A stretch of DNA of 64,000 nucleotides from Megalopta genalis (taxonomy: Eukaryota; Arthropoda; Insecta; Hymenoptera; Halictidae): assembly GCF_051020955.1 (NCBI RefSeq), contig NW_027476859.1:1-64000 (forward strand), written 5' to 3'. The translations under genes and the position numbers were made by a program. Below, one piece after another: positions 25,791-40,449 of this stretch; position 1 is the first letter of the stretch; each line of letters begins with the position of its first letter. Below the pieces are notes generated by a model that searched no databases, was not told the DNA's origin, and saw only the letters and a list, made by a program, of their open reading frames with translations.

Positions 25791-28015
25791 GATTTGAAGC
25801 TAATCCTTCTACTTCGCATTGATTTGAAGCTAAATCAAGTTTATCGCATGGATTTTGAAGCTAACTCGTTTGATCGTCTGCATTTAAAGCTATATCACTT
25901 ATATCTCAAGTGTTTGAAGCTAAATTATTTGTTAAGCATGGATTTGAAGGTAAACCTTCTACATCGCATTGATTTCAAGCTAAATCATGAGTTTCGCATG
26001 GATTAGAAGCTAACTCGTTTGTTACGCCTGCATTTGAAGCTATTCATTTATATCGCTAGTATTTGAAGCTAAATCATTTGTGTTGCATGGATTTGAAGCT
26101 CATCCTTCTACTTCGCATTGATTTGAAGCTAAATCATGTGTTTCGCATAGATATGAAGCTAACTCGTTTGTTTCGTCTGCATTTGAAGTATGTATCACAT
26201 ATACCGCAAGTATCTGAACCTAAATCATTTGTTTCGCATGGATTGGAAGCTAGTCCTTCTATTTCGCATTGATTTGATGCTAAATCAATTTTATCGCATG
26301 GATTTTGAAGCTAACTCGTTTGATCGTCTGCATTTCAAGCTATATCACTTATATCCCAACTGTTTGAAGCTAAATCATTTGTTGCGCATGGATTTGAAGG
26401 TGAACCTTCTACATCGCATTGATTTGAAGCTAAATCATGAGTTTCGCAAGGATTAGAAGCTAACTCGTTTGTTTCGCCAGCATTTGAAGCTATATCATTT
26501 ATATCGCTAGTATTTGAAGCTAAATCATTTGTGTTGCATGGATTTGAAGCTCATCCTTCTACTTCGCATTGATTAGAAGCTAAATCAAATTTATCGCGTG
26601 GATTATGAAACTAACTCGTTTGATCGTCTGCATTTGAAGCTATATCACTTATATCCCAAGTGTTTGAAGCTAAATCATTTGATGCGCATGGATTTGAAGG
26701 CAAACCTTCTACATCGCATTGATTTGAAGCTAAATCATGAGTTTCGCATGGATTAGAAGCTAACTCGTTTGTTACGCCTGCATTTGAAGCTATTCATTTA
26801 TATCGCTAGTATTTGAAGCTAAATCATTTGTGTTGCATGGATTTGAAGCTCATCCTTCCACTTCGCATTGATTTGAAGCTAAATCAAGTTTATCGCATGG
26901 ATTTTGTGGCTAAGTTGTTTGATCGTCTGCATTTGAAGCTATATCACTTATATCCCAAGTGTTTGAAGCGAATTTATTTGTTAAGCATGGATTTGAAGGT
27001 AAACCTCTTACATCTCATTGATTTGAAGCTAAATCATGAGTTTCGCATGGGTTAGAAGCTAACACGTTTGTTTCGCCTGCATTTGAAGCTATATCATTTA
27101 TATCGCAAGTATTTGAAGCGAAATCATTTGTTAAGCATGGATTTGAAGGTAAACCTTCTACATCGCATTGATTTGAAGCTAAATCATGAGTTTCGCATGG
27201 ATTAGAAGCTAACTCGTTTGTTTCGCCTGCATTTGGAGCTATATCATTTATATCGCAAGTATTTGAAGCTAAATCATTTGTGTTCCACGGATTTGAAGCT
27301 AATCCTTCTACTTCGCATTGATTTGAAGCTAAATCAAATTTATCGCGTGGATTTTGAAGCTAACTCGTTTGATCGTCTGCATTTGAAGCTATATCACTTA
27401 TGTCCCAAGTGTTTGAAGCTAAATTATTTGTTATGCATGGATTTGAAGGTAAACCTTCTACATCGCATTGATTTGAAGCTAAATCATGAGTTTCGCATGG
27501 ATTAGAAGCTAACTCGTTTGTTTCTTCTGCATTTGAAGCTATATCACTTATATCGCAAATGTCTGAAGCTAAATCACTTGTTTCGCGTGGACTTGAAGCC
27601 AACTCGTTTGATCGTCTGCATTTGAAGCAATATCACTTATATCCCAAGTGTCTGAAGCTAAATCATTTGTTGCGTATGGATTTGAAGGTGAACCTCCTAC
27701 ATCGCATTTATTTGAAGGTAAATCATGAGTTTCGCATGGATTAGATGCTAACTCGTTTGTTTCGCCTGCATTTGAAGCTATATCATTTATATCGCAAGTA
27801 TTTGAAGCTAAATCATTTGTGTTCTACGGATTTGAAGCTCATCCTTCTACTTCGCATTGATTTGAAGCTAAATCAAGTTTATCGCATGGATTTTGAAGCT
27901 AACTCGTTTGATCGTCTGCATTTCAAGCTATATCACTTACGTCCCAAGTGTTTGAAGCTAAATTATTTGTTAAGCATGGATTTGAAGGTAAACCTCCTAC
28001 ATCGCATTGATTTGA

Positions 28016-28720
28016 AGCTAATCATGAGTTTCGCATGGATTAGAAGCCAACTCGTTTGTTTCGCCTGCATTTGAAGCTATATCATTTATATCGCAAGTAT
28101 TTGAAGCTAAATCATTTGTGTTCCACGGATTTGAAGCTAATCCTTCTACTTCGCATTGATTTGAAGCTAAATCAAGTTTATCGCATGGATTTTGAAGCTA
28201 ACTCGTTTGATCGTCTGCATTTGATGCCATATCACTTATATCCCAAGTGTTTGAACCTAAATCATTTTTTAAGCATGGATTTGAAGGTAAACCTTCTACA
28301 TCGCATTGATTTGAAGCTAAATCATGAGTTTCGCATGGATTAGAAGCTAACACGTTTGCTTCGCCTGCATTTGAAGCTATGTCATTTATATCGCAAGTAT
28401 TTGAAGCTAAATCATTTGTTAAGCATGGATTTGAAGGTAAACCTTCAACATCGCATTGATTTGAAGCTAAATCATGAGTTTCGCATGGATTAGAAGCTAA
28501 CACGTTTGCTTCGCCTGCATTTGAAGCTATATCATTTATACCGCAAGTATCTGAACCTAAATCATTTGTTTCGCATGGATTTGAAGCTAAGCCTTCTACT
28601 TCGCATTGATTTGAAGCTAAATCAAGTTTATCGCATGGATTTTGAAGCTAACTGGTTTGATCGTCTGCATTTCAAGCTATATCACTTATATCCCAAGTGT
28701 TTGAAGCTAAATCATTTGTT
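28016..28720. repeat. Segmental copy, partner of 30,474-31,178
   Basis: The pair is offset by 2,458 bp and begins at the shared one-base deletion GCTAATCATGAG. Common private features are GTTTGAACCTAAATC with ATTTTTTAAGC near 28,252/30,710 and the B variant CACGTTTGCTTCGCC. The blocks between them (28,720-30,470) contain further shuffled 300 bp units, including a compound D-E-D-E step near 29,600-29,720. Confidence 0.7.
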
Positions 28721-31700
28721 GGGCATGGATTTCAAGGTGAACCTTCTACATCGCATTTATTTGAACCTAAATCATGAGTTACGCATGGATTAGAAGCTAA
28801 CTCGTTTGTTTCGCCTGCATTTGAAGCTATATCATTTATATCGCAAGTATTTGAAGCTAAATCATTTGTGTTCCACGGATTTGAAGCTAATCCTTCTACT
28901 TCGCATTGATTTGAAGCTAAATCAAGTTTATCGCATGGATTTTGAATCTAACTCGTTTGATCGTCCGCATTTGATGCCATATCACTTATATCCCAAGTGC
29001 TTGAAGCTAAATCATTTTTTAAGCATGGATTTGAAGGTAAACCTTCTACATCGCATTGGTTTGAAGCTAAATCATGAGTTTCGCATGGATTAGAAGCTAA
29101 CACGTTTGTTTCGCCTGCATTTGAAGCTATATCATTTATATCGCAAGTATTTGCAGCTAAATCATTTGTTAAGCATGGATTTGAAGGTAAACCTTCTACA
29201 TCGCATTGATTTGAAGCTAAATCATGTGTTTCGCATAGATATGAAGCTAACTCGTTTGTTTCGTCTGCATTTGAAGCTGTATCATTTATACCGCAAGTAT
29301 CTGAACCTAAATCATTTGTTTCGCATGGATTTGAAGCTAAGCCTTCTACTTCGCATTGAGTTGAAGCTAAATCAAGTTTATCGCATGGATTTTGAAGCTA
29401 ACTGGTTTGATCGTCTGCATTTCAAGCTATATCACTTATATCCCAAGTGTTTGAAGCTAAATCATTTGTTGGGCATGGATTTGAAGGTGAACATTCTACA
29501 TCGTATTTATTTGAACCTAAATCATGAGTTTCGCATGGATTAGAAGCTAACTCTTTGTTTCGCCTGCATTTGAAGCTATATCATTTATATCGCAAGTATT
29601 TGAAGCTAAATCATTTGTGTGCCACGGATTTGAAGCTAATCCTTCTACTTCGCATTGATTTGAAGTTAAATCATTTGTGTTGCATGGATTTGAAGCTCAT
29701 CCTTCTACTTCGCATTGATTTGAAGCTAAATCAAGTTTATCGCATGGATTTTGAAGCTAACTCGTTTGATCGTCTGCATTTGAAGTTATATCACTTATGT
29801 CCCAAGTGTTTGTAGCTAAATTATTTGTTAAGCATGGATTTGAAGGTAAACCTCCTACATCGCATTGATTTGAAGCTAAATCATTAGTTTCGCATGGATT
29901 AGAATCTAACTCGTTTGTTTCGTCTGCATTTGAAGCTGTATCACTTATACCGCAAGTATCTGAACCTAAATCATTTGTTTCGCATGGATTGGAAGCTAAG
30001 CCTTCTACTTCGCATTGATTTGAAGCTAAATCAAGTTTATCGCATAGATTTTGAGGCTTACTCGTTTGATCGTCTGCATTTCAAGCTATATCACTTATAT
30101 CCGAACTGTTTGAAGCTAAATCATTTGTTAAGCATGGATTTGAAGGTAAACCTCCTACATCGCATTGATTTGAAGCTAAATCATGAGTTTCGCATGGATT
30201 AGAAGCTAACACGTTTGTTTCGCCTGCATTTGAAGCTATATCATTTATATCGCAAGTATTTGAAGCGAAATCATTTGTTAAGCATGGATTTGAAGGTAAA
30301 CCTTCTACATCGCATTGATTTGAAGCTAAATCATGAGTTTCGCATGGATTAGAAGCTAACTCGTTTGTTTCGTCTGCATTTGAAGCTGTATCACTTATAC
30401 CGCAAGTATCTGAACCTAAGTCATTTGTTTCGCATGGATTGGAAGCTAAGCCTTCTACTTCGCATTGATTTGAAGCTAATCATGAGTTTCGCATGGATTA
30501 GAAGCCAACTCGTTTGTTTCGCCTGCATTTGAAGCTATATCATTTATATCGCAAGTATTTGAAGCTAAATCATTTGTGTTCCACGGATTTGAAGCTAATC
30601 CTTCTACTTAGCATTGATTTGAAGCTAAATCAAGTTTATCGCATGGATTTTGAAGCTAACTCGTTTGATCGTCTGCATTTGATGCCATATCACTTATATC
30701 CCAAGTGTTTGAACCTAAATCATTTTTTAAGCATGGATTTGAAGGTAAACCTTCTACATCGCATTGATTTGAAGCTAAATCATGAGTTTCGCATGGATTA
30801 GAAGCTAACACGTTTGCTTCGCCTGCATTTGAAGCTATGTCATTTATATCGCAAGTATTTGAAGCTAAATCATGTGTTAAGCATGGATTTGAAGGTAAAC
30901 CTTCTACATCGCATTGATTTGAAGCTAAATCATGAGTTTCGCATGGATTAGAAGCTAACACGTTTGCTTCGCCTGCATTTGAAGCTATATCATTTATACC
31001 GCAAGTATCTGAACCTAAATCATTTGTTTCGCATGGATTTGAAGCTAAGCCTTCTACTTCGCATTGATTTGAAGCTAAATCAAGTTTATCGCATGGATTT
31101 TGAAGCTAACTGGTTTGATCGTCTGCATTTCAAGCTATATCACTTATATCCCAAGTGTTTGAAGCTAAATCATTTGTTAAGCATGGATTTGAAGGTAAAC
31201 CCTCTACATCGCATTAATTTGAAGCTAAATCATGAGTTTCGCATGGATTAGGAGCTAACACGTATGTTTCGCCTGCATTTGAAGCTATATCATTCATATC
31301 GCAAGTATTTGAAGCTAAATCATTTGTTAACCACTGATTTGAAGGTAAACCTTCTACATCGCATTGATTTGAAGCTAAATCATGGGTTTCGCATAGATAT
31401 GAAGCTAACTCGTTTGTTTCGTCTGCATTTGAAGCTGTATCACTTATACCGCAAGTATCTGGACCTAAATCATTTGTTTCGCATGGATTGGAAGCTAAGC
31501 CTTCTACTTCGCATTGATTTGAAGCTAAATCAAGTTTATCGCATAGATTTTGAAGCTTACTCGTTTCATCGTCTGCATTTCAAGCTATATCACTTATATC
31601 CGAACTGTTTGAAGCTAAATCATTTGTTAAGCATGGATTTGAAGGTAAACCTCCTACATCGCATTGATTTGAAGCTAATCATGAGTTTCGCATGGATTAG

Positions 31701-33031
31701 AAGCTAACACGTTTGTTTCGCCTGCATTTGAAGCTATATCATTTATATCACAAGTATTTGAAGCGGAATCATTTGTTAAGCATGGATTTGAAGGTAAACC
31801 TTCCACATCGCATTGATTTGAAGCTAAATCATGAGTTTCGCATGGATTAGAAGCCAACTCGTTTGTTTCGCCTGCATTTGAAGCTATATCATTTATATCG
31901 CAAGTATTTGAAGCTAAATCATTTGTGTTCCACGGATTTGAAGCTAATCCTTCTACTTCGCATTGATTTGAAGCTAAATCAAGTTTATCGCATGGATTTT
32001 GAATCTAACTCGTTTGATCGTCTGCATTTGATGCCATATCACTTATTTCCCAAGTGTTTGAAGCTAAATCATTTGTTAAGCATGGATTTGAAGGTAAACC
32101 CTCTACATCGCATTAATTTGAAGCTAAATCATGAGTTTCGGATGGATTAGAAGCTAACACGTATGTTTCGCCTGCATTTGAAGCTATATCATTCATATCG
32201 CAAGTATTTGAAGCTAAATCATTTGTTAAGCATGGATTTGAAGGTAACCTTCTACATCGCATTGATTTGAAGCTAAATCATGGGTTTCCGCATAGATATG
32301 AAGCTAACTCGTTTGTTTCGTCTGCATTTGAAGCTGTATCACTTATACCGCAAGTATCTGGACCTAAATTATTTGTTTCGCATGGATTGGAAGCTAAGCC
32401 TTCTACTTCGCATTGATTTGAAGCTAAATCAAGTTTATCGCATGGATTTTGAAGCTAACTCGTTTGACCGTCTGCATTTCAAGCTACATCAATGATGTCC
32501 CAAGTGTTTGAAGCTAAATTATTTGTTAAGCATGGATTTGAAGGTAAACCTCCTACATCGTATTTATTTGAACCTAAATCATGAGTTACGCATGGATTAG
32601 AAGCTAACTCGTTTGTTTCGCCTGCATTTGAAGCTATATCATTTATATCGCAAGTATTTGAAGCTAAATCATTTGTGTTCCACGGATTTGAAGCTAATCC
32701 TTCTACTTCGCATTGATTTGAAGCTAAATCAAGTTTATCGCATGGATTTTGAATCTAACTCGTTTGATCGTCTGCATTTGATGCCATATCACTTATATCC
32801 CAAGTGCTTGAAGCTAAATCATTTTTTAAGCATGGATTTGAAGGTAAACCTTCTACATCGCATTGATTTGAAGCTAAATCATGAGTTTCGCATGGATTAG
32901 AAGCTAACACGTTTGTTTCGCCTGCATTTGAAGCTATATCATTCATATCGCAAGTATTTGAAGCTAAATCATTTGTGTTGCATGGATTTGAAGCTCATCC
33001 TTCTACTTCGCATTGATTTGAATCTAAATCA

Positions 33032-34630
33032 AATTTATCGCGTGGATTATGAAGCTAACTCGTTTGATCGTCTGCATTTGAAGCTATACCACTTATATCC
33101 CAAGTGTTTGAAGCTAAATCATTTGTTTCGCATGGATTTGAAGCTGAACCTTCTACATCGCATTGATTTTCAGCTAAATCAACTGCATGGCATGGATTTG
33201 AAGATAACTCGTTTGTTTCTTCTGCATTTGAAGCTATATCACTTATATCGCAAGTGTCTGAAGCTAAATCACCTGTTTCGCGTGGACTTGAAGCTAACTC
33301 ATTTGATCGTCTGCATTTGAAGCTATATCACTTATATCCCAAGTGTCTGAAGCTAAATCATTTGTTGTGCATGGATTTGAAGGTAAACCTTCTACATAGC
33401 ATTGATTTGAAGCTAATTCATGAGTTTCGCATGGATTAGAAGCTAACTCGTTTGTTAGGCCTGCATTTGAAGCTATATCATTTATATCGCCAGTTTTTGA
33501 AGCTAAATCATTTGTGTTGCATGGATTTGAAGCTAATCCTTCTACTACGCATGGATTTGAAGCTAAATCAAGTTTATCGCATGGATTTTGAAGCTAACTC
33601 GTTTGATCGTCTGCATTTGAAGCTATATCACTTATATGCCAAGTGTTTGAAGCTAAATTATTTGTTAAGCATTGATTTGAAGGTAAACCTTCTACATCGC
33701 ATTGATTTGAAGCTAAATCATGAGTTTCGCATGCATTAGAAACTAACTCGTTTGATTCGCCTGCATTTGAAGCTATATCATTTATATCGCAAGTATTTGA
33801 AGCTAAGTCATTTGTGTTGCATGGATTTGAAGGTAATCCTTCTACTTCGCATTGATTTGAAGCTAAATCAAGTTTATTGCATGGATTTTGAAGCTAACTC
33901 GTTTGATCGTCTGCATTTGAAGCTATATCACTTATATCCGAAGTGTTTGAAGCTAAATCATTTGTTAAGCACGGATTTGAAGGTAAACCTTCTACATCGC
34001 ATTGATTTGAAGCTAAATCATGAGTTTCGCATGGATTAGAAGCTAACACGTTTGTTTCGCCTGCATTTGAAGCTATATCATTTATATCGCAAGTATTTGA
34101 AGCTAAATCATTTGTTAAGCTTGGATTTGAAGGTAAACCTTCTACATCGCATTGATTTGAAGCTAAATCATGAGTTTCGTATAGATTAGAAGCTAACACG
34201 TTTGTTTGGCCTGCATTAGAAGCTATATCATTTATATCGCAAGTATTTGAAGCTAAATCATTTGTTAAGCATGGATTTGAAGGTAAACCTTCTACATCGT
34301 ATTGATTTGAATCTAAATCATGTGTTTCGCATAGATATGAAGCTAACTCGTTTGTTTCGTCTGCATTTGAAGCTGTATCATTTATACCGCAAGTATCAGA
34401 ATCTAAATCATTTGTTTCGCATGGATTTGAAGCTAAGCCTACTACTTCGCATTGATTTGAAGCTAAATCAAGTTTATCGCATGGATTTTGAAGCTAACTC
34501 GTTTGATCGTCTGCATTTGAAGCTATATCACTTATATCCCAAGTGTTTGAAGCTAAATTATTTGTTAAGCATGGATTTGAAGGTAAACCTTCTACATCGC
34601 ATTGATTTGAAGCTAAATCATGAGTTTCGC
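33032..34630. repeat. ~1.6 kb segmental copy, partners at 37,860-39,458 and ~41,540-43,130
   Basis: The first partner is at an offset of 4,828 bp and shares unusual forms such as GTTAGGCCTGC, CTACTACGCATGG, ATATGCCAAG, TTTATTGCATGG and GTTTGGCCTGCATTAG. The third copy, offset by about 8.5 kb, carries the same forms but is full of single-base losses (see the patch entry). Confidence 0.8.
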
Positions 34631-35461
34631 ATGGATTATAAGCTAACTCGTTTGTTTCTCCTGCATTTGAAGCTATATCACTTATATCGCAAGTATCTGA
34701 TGCTAAATCATTTGTTTCGCATGGATTTGAAGCTAAACCTTCTACATCGCATTGATTTTCAGCTAAATCAAGTGCTTGGCATGGATTTGAAGATAACTCG
34801 TTTGTTTCTTCTGCATTTGAAGCTATATCACTTATATCGCAAGTGTCTGAAGCTAAATCACTTGTTTCGCGTGGACTTGAAGCTAACTCGTTTGATCGTC
34901 TGCATTTGAAGCTATATCACTTATATCCCAAGTGTCTGTAGCTAAATCACTTGTGTTGCATGGATTTGAAGCTAATCCTTCTACTTCGCATTGATTTGAT
35001 GCTAAATCAAGTTTATCGCATGGATTTTGAAGCTAACTCGTTTGATCGTGTGCATTTGAAGCTATATCACTTATATCCCAAGTGTTTGAAGCTAAATTAT
35101 TTGTTAAGCATGGATTTGAAGATAAACCTTCTACATCGCATTTATTTGAAGCTAAATCATGAGTTTCGCATGGATTAGAAGCTAACTCGTTTGTTTCGCC
35201 TACATTTGAAGCTATATCATTTATATCGCAAGTATTGGAAGCTAAATCATTTGTGTTGCATGGATTTGAAGCTCATCCTTCTACTTCGCATTGATTTGAA
35301 GCTAAATCAAGTTTATCGCATGGATTTTGAGGCTAACTCGTTTGATCGTCTGCATTTGAAGCTATATCACTTATATCCCAAGTGTTTGAAGCTAAATTAT
35401 TTGTTAAGCATAGATTTGAAGGTAAACCTTCTACATCGCATTGATTTGAAGCTAAATCATG

Positions 35462-36585
35462 AGTTTCGCATGGATTAGAGGCTAACTCGTTTGTTTCGCC
35501 TACATTTGAAGCTATATCATTTATATCGCAAGTATTTGAAGCTAAATCATTTGTGTTGCATGGATTTGAAGCTCATCCTTCTACTTCGTATTGATTTGAA
35601 GCTAAATCAAGTTTATCGCATGGATTTTGAAGCTAACTCGTTTGATCGTCTGCATTTGAAGCTATATCACGTATATCCCAAGTGTTTGAAGCTAAATCAT
35701 TTGTTAAGCATGGATTTGAAGGTAAACCTTCTACATCGCATTGATTTGAAGCTAAATCATGAGTTTCGCATGGATTACAAGCTAACACGTTTGTTTCGCC
35801 TGCATTTGAAGCTATATCATTTATATCGCAAGTATCTGAAGCTAAATCATTGGTTAAGCATGGATTTGAAGGTAAACCTTCTACATCGCATTGATTTGAA
35901 GCTAAATCAAGTTTATCGCATGGATTTTGAAGCTAACTCGTTTGATCGTCTGCATTTGAAGCCATATCACTTATATCCCAAGTGTTTGAAGCTAAATCAT
36001 TTGTTAAGCATGGATTTGAAGGTAAACCTTCTACATCGCATTGATTTGAAGCTAAATCATGAGTTTCGCATGGATTACAAGCTAACACGTTTGTTTCGCC
36101 AGCATTTGAAGCTATATCATTTATATCGCAAGTATTTGAAGCTAAATCATTTGTTAAGCTTGGATTTGAAGGTAAACCTTCTACATCGCATTGATTTGAA
36201 GCTAAATCATGAGTTTCGTATAGATTAGAAGCTAACACGTTTGTTTGGCCTGCATTAGAAGCTATATCATTTATATCGCAAGTATTTGAAGCGGAATCAT
36301 TTGTTAAGCATGGATTTGAAGGTAAACCTTCTACATCGCATTGATTTGAAGCTAAATCATGTGTTTCGCATAGATATGTAGCTAACTCGTTTGTTTCGTC
36401 TGCATTTGAAGCTGTATCATTTATACCGCAAGTATCAGAATCTAAATCATTTGTTTCGCATGGATTTGAAGCTAAGCCTACTACTTCGCATTGATTTGAA
36501 GCTAAATCAAGTTTATCGCATGGATTTTGAAGCTAACTCGTTTGATCGTCTGCATTTGATGCCATATCACTTATTTCCCAAGTGT
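35462..36585. repeat. ~1.1 kb segmental copy, partner of 39,451-40,574
   Basis: Offset is 3,989 bp. Shared marks include AATCATTGGTTAAGC, GTTAAGCTTGG, ATATGTAGCTAACTCG and ATCACTTATTTCC. The copies agree closely until about 40,450, after which the right copy starts to show one-base losses. Confidence 0.8.
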
Positions 36586-39500
36586 TTGAAGCTAAATCAT
36601 TTGTTAAGCATGGATTTGAAGGTAAACCTTCTACATCGCATTGATTTGAAGCTAAATCATGAGTTTCGCATGGACTAGAAGCTAACTCGTTTGTTTCGTC
36701 TGCATTTGACGCTGTATCACTTATACCGCAAGTATCTGAACCTAAGTCATTTGTTTCGCATGGATTGGAAGCTAAGCCTTCTACTTCGCATTGATTTGAA
36801 GCTAAATCAAGTATATCGCATAGATTTTGAAGCTTACTCGATTGATCGTCTGCATTTCAAGCTATATCACTTATATCCCAACTGTTTGAAGCTAAATCAT
36901 TTGTTAAGCATGGATTTGAAGGTAAACCTTCTACATCGCATTGATTTGAAGCTATATCATGTGTTTCGCATAGATATGAAGCTAACTCGTTTGTTTCGTC
37001 TGCATTTGAAGCTGTATCACTTATACCGCAAGTATCTGAACCTAAATCATTTGTTTCGCATGGATTGGAAGCTAAGCCTTCTACTTCGCATTGATTTGAA
37101 GCTAAATCAAGTTTATCGCATCGATTTTGAAGCTTACTCGTTTGATCGTCTGCATTTCAAGCTATATCACTTATATCCGAACTGTTTGAAGCTAAATCAT
37201 TTGTTGCGCATGGATTTGAAGGTGAAACTTCTACATCGCATTGATTTGAAGCTAAATCATGAGTTTCGCATGGATTAGATGCTCACTCGTTTGTTTCGCC
37301 TGCATTTGAAGCTATATCATTTACATCGCAAGTATTTGAAGCTAAATCATTTGTTAAGCATGGATTTGAAGGTAAACCTTCTACATCGCATTGATTTGAA
37401 GCTAAATCAAATTTATCGCGTGGATTTTGAAGCTATCTCGTTTGATCGTCTGCATTTGAAGCTATATCACTTATGTCCCAAGTGTTTGAAGCTAAATTAT
37501 TTGTTAAGCATGGATTTGAAGGTAAACCTCCTACATCGCATTGATTTGAAGCTAAATCATGAGTTTCGCATGGATTAGAAGCTAACACGTTTGTTTCGCC
37601 TGCATTTGAAGCTATTTCATTTATATCGCAAGTATTTGAAGCTAAATCATTTGTTAAGCATGGATTTGAAGGTAAACCTTCTACATCGTATTGATTTGAA
37701 GCTAAATCATGTGTTTCGCATAGATATGAAGCTAACTCGTTTGTTTCGTCTGCATTTGAAGCTGTATCACTTATACCGCAAGTATTTGAACTTAAATCAT
37801 TTGTTTCGCATGGATTGGAAGCTAAGCCTTCTACTTCGCATTGATTTGAAGCTAAATCAAATTTATCGCGTGGATTATGAAACTAACTCGTTTGATCGTC
37901 TGCATTTGAAGCTATACCACTTATATCCCAAGTGTTTGATGCTAAATCATTTGTTTCGCATGGATTTGAAGCTGAACCTTCTACATCGCATTGATTTTCA
38001 GCTAAATCAACTGCATGGCATGGATTTGAAGATAACTCGTTTGTTTCTTCTGCATTTGAAGCTATATCACTTATATCGCAAGCGTCTGAAGCTAAATCAC
38101 CTGTTTCGCGTGGACTTGAAGCTAACTCATTTGATCGTCTGCATTTGAAGCTATATCACTTATATCCCAAGTGTCTGAAGCTAAATCATTTGTTGTGCAT
38201 GGATTTGAAGGTAAACCTTCTACATAGCATTGATTTGAAGCTAATTCATGTGTTTCGCATGGAATAGAAGCTAACTCGTTTGTTAGGCCTGCATTTGAAG
38301 CTATATCATTTATATCGCAAGTTTTTGAAGCTAAATCATTTGTGTTGCATGGATTTGAAGCTAATCCTTCTACTACGCATGGATTTGAAGCTAAATCAAG
38401 TTTATCGCATGGATTTTGAAGCTAACTCGTTTGATCGTCTGCATTTGAAGCTATATCACTTATATGCCAAGTGTTTGAAGCTAAATTATTTGTTAAGCAT
38501 TGATTTGAAGGTAAACCTTCTACATCGCATTGATTTGAAGCTAAATCATGAGTTTCGCATGCATTAGAAACTAACTCGTTTGATTCGCCTGCGTTTGAAG
38601 CTATATCATTTATATCGCAAGTATTTGAAGCTAAGTCATTTGTGTTGCATGGATTTGAAGGTAATCCTTCTACTTCGCATTGATTTGAAGCTAAATCAAG
38701 TTTATTGCATGGATTTTGAAGCTAACTCGTTTGATCGTCTGCATTTGAAGCTATATCACTTATATCTGAAGTGTTTGAAGCTAAATCATTTGTTAAGCAC
38801 GGATTTGAAGGTAAACCTTCTACATCGCATTGATTTGAAGCTAAATCATGAGTTTCGCATGGATTAGAAGCTAACACGTTTGTTTCGCCTGCATTTGAAG
38901 CTATATCATTTATATCGCAAGTATTTGAAGCTAAATCATTTGTTAAGCTTGGATTTGAAGGTAAACCTTCTACATCGCATTGATTTGAAGCTAAATCATG
39001 AGTTTCGTATAGATTAGAAGCTAACACGTTTGTTTGGCCTGCATTAGAAGCTATATCATTTATATCGCAAGTATTTGAAGCGGAATCATTTGTTAAGCAT
39101 GGATTTGAAGGTAAACCTTCTACATCGCATTGATTTGAAGCTAAATCATGTGTTTCGCATAGATATGTAGCTAACTCGTTTGTTTCGTCTGCATTTGAAG
39201 CTGTATCATTTATACCGCAAGTATCAGAATCTCAATCATTTGTTTCGCATGGATTTGAAGCTAATCCTACTACTTCGCATTGATTTGAAGCTAAATCAAG
39301 TTTATCGCATGGATTTTGAAGCTAACTCGTTTGATCGTCTGCATTTGAAGCTATATCACTTATATCCCAAGTGTTTGAAGCTAAATTCTTTGTTAAGCAT
39401 GGATTTGAAGGTAAACCTTCTACATCGCATTGATTTGAAGCTAAATCATGAGTTTCGCATGGATTAGAGGCTAACTCGTTTGTTTCGCCTACATTTGAAG

Positions 39501-40449
39501 CTATATCATTTATATCGCAAGTATTTGAAGCTAAATCATTTGTGTTGCATGGATTTGAAGCTCATCCTTCTACTTCGTATTGATTTGAAGCTAAATCAAG
39601 TTTATCGCATGGATTTTGAAGCTAACTCGTTTGATCGTCTGCATTTGAAGCTATATCACGTATATCCCAAGTGTTTGAAGCTAAATCATTTGTTAAGCAT
39701 GGATTTGAAGGTAAACCTTCTACATCGCATTGATTTGAAGCTAAATCATGAGTTTCGCATGGATTACAAGCTAACACGTTTGTTTCGCCTGCATTTGAAG
39801 CTATATCATTTATATCGCAAGTATCTGAAGCTAAATCATTGGTTAAGCATGGATTTGAAGGTAAACCTTCTACATCGCATTGATTTGAAGCTAAATCAAG
39901 TTTATCGCATGGATTTTGAAGCTAACTCGTTTGATCGTCTGCATTTGAAGCCATATCACTTGTATCCCAAGTGTTTGAAGCTAAATCATTTGTTAAGCAT
40001 GGATTTGAAGGTAAACCTTCTACATCGCATTGATTTGAAGCTAAATCATGAGTTTCGCATGGATTACAAGCTAACACGTTTGTTTCGCCAGCATTTGAAG
40101 CTATATCATTTATATCGCAAGTATTTGAAGCTAAATCATTTGTTAAGCTTGGATTTGAAGGTAAACCTTCTACATCGCATTGATTTGAAGCTAAATCATG
40201 AGTTTCGTATAGATTAGAAGCAAACACGTTTGTTTGGCCTGCATTAGAAGCTATATCATTTATATCGCAAGTATTTGAAGCGGAATCATTTGTTAAGCAT
40301 GGATTTGAAGGTAAACCTTCTACATCGCATTGATTTGAAGCTAAATCATGTGTTTCGCATAGATATGTAGCTAACTCGTTTGTTTCGTCTGCATTTGAAG
40401 CTGTATCATTTATACCGCAAGTATCAGAATCTAAATCATTTGTTTCGCA

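Larger units (their letters stand above)
12247..33100. repeat. Region 2a: 300 bp higher-order repeat
   Basis: From the A monomer at about 12,247 the repeat becomes a ten-monomer unit, B C D E A' B' C' D' E' A. A' is 31 bp (ATGGATTTTGAAG, one extra T), B' is 29 bp (TTTGATCGTCTG, one base fewer) and A usually ends ATGGATTAGAAG. The period stays 300 bp except where a recurrent one-base deletion GCTAATCATG occurs. Roughly 70 copies fit in this stretch. Copies are closer to each other than in region 1, and many sub-blocks of 0.5-1.5 kb are duplicated, pointing to recent homogenisation. No genes or unique sequence seen. Confidence 0.9.
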
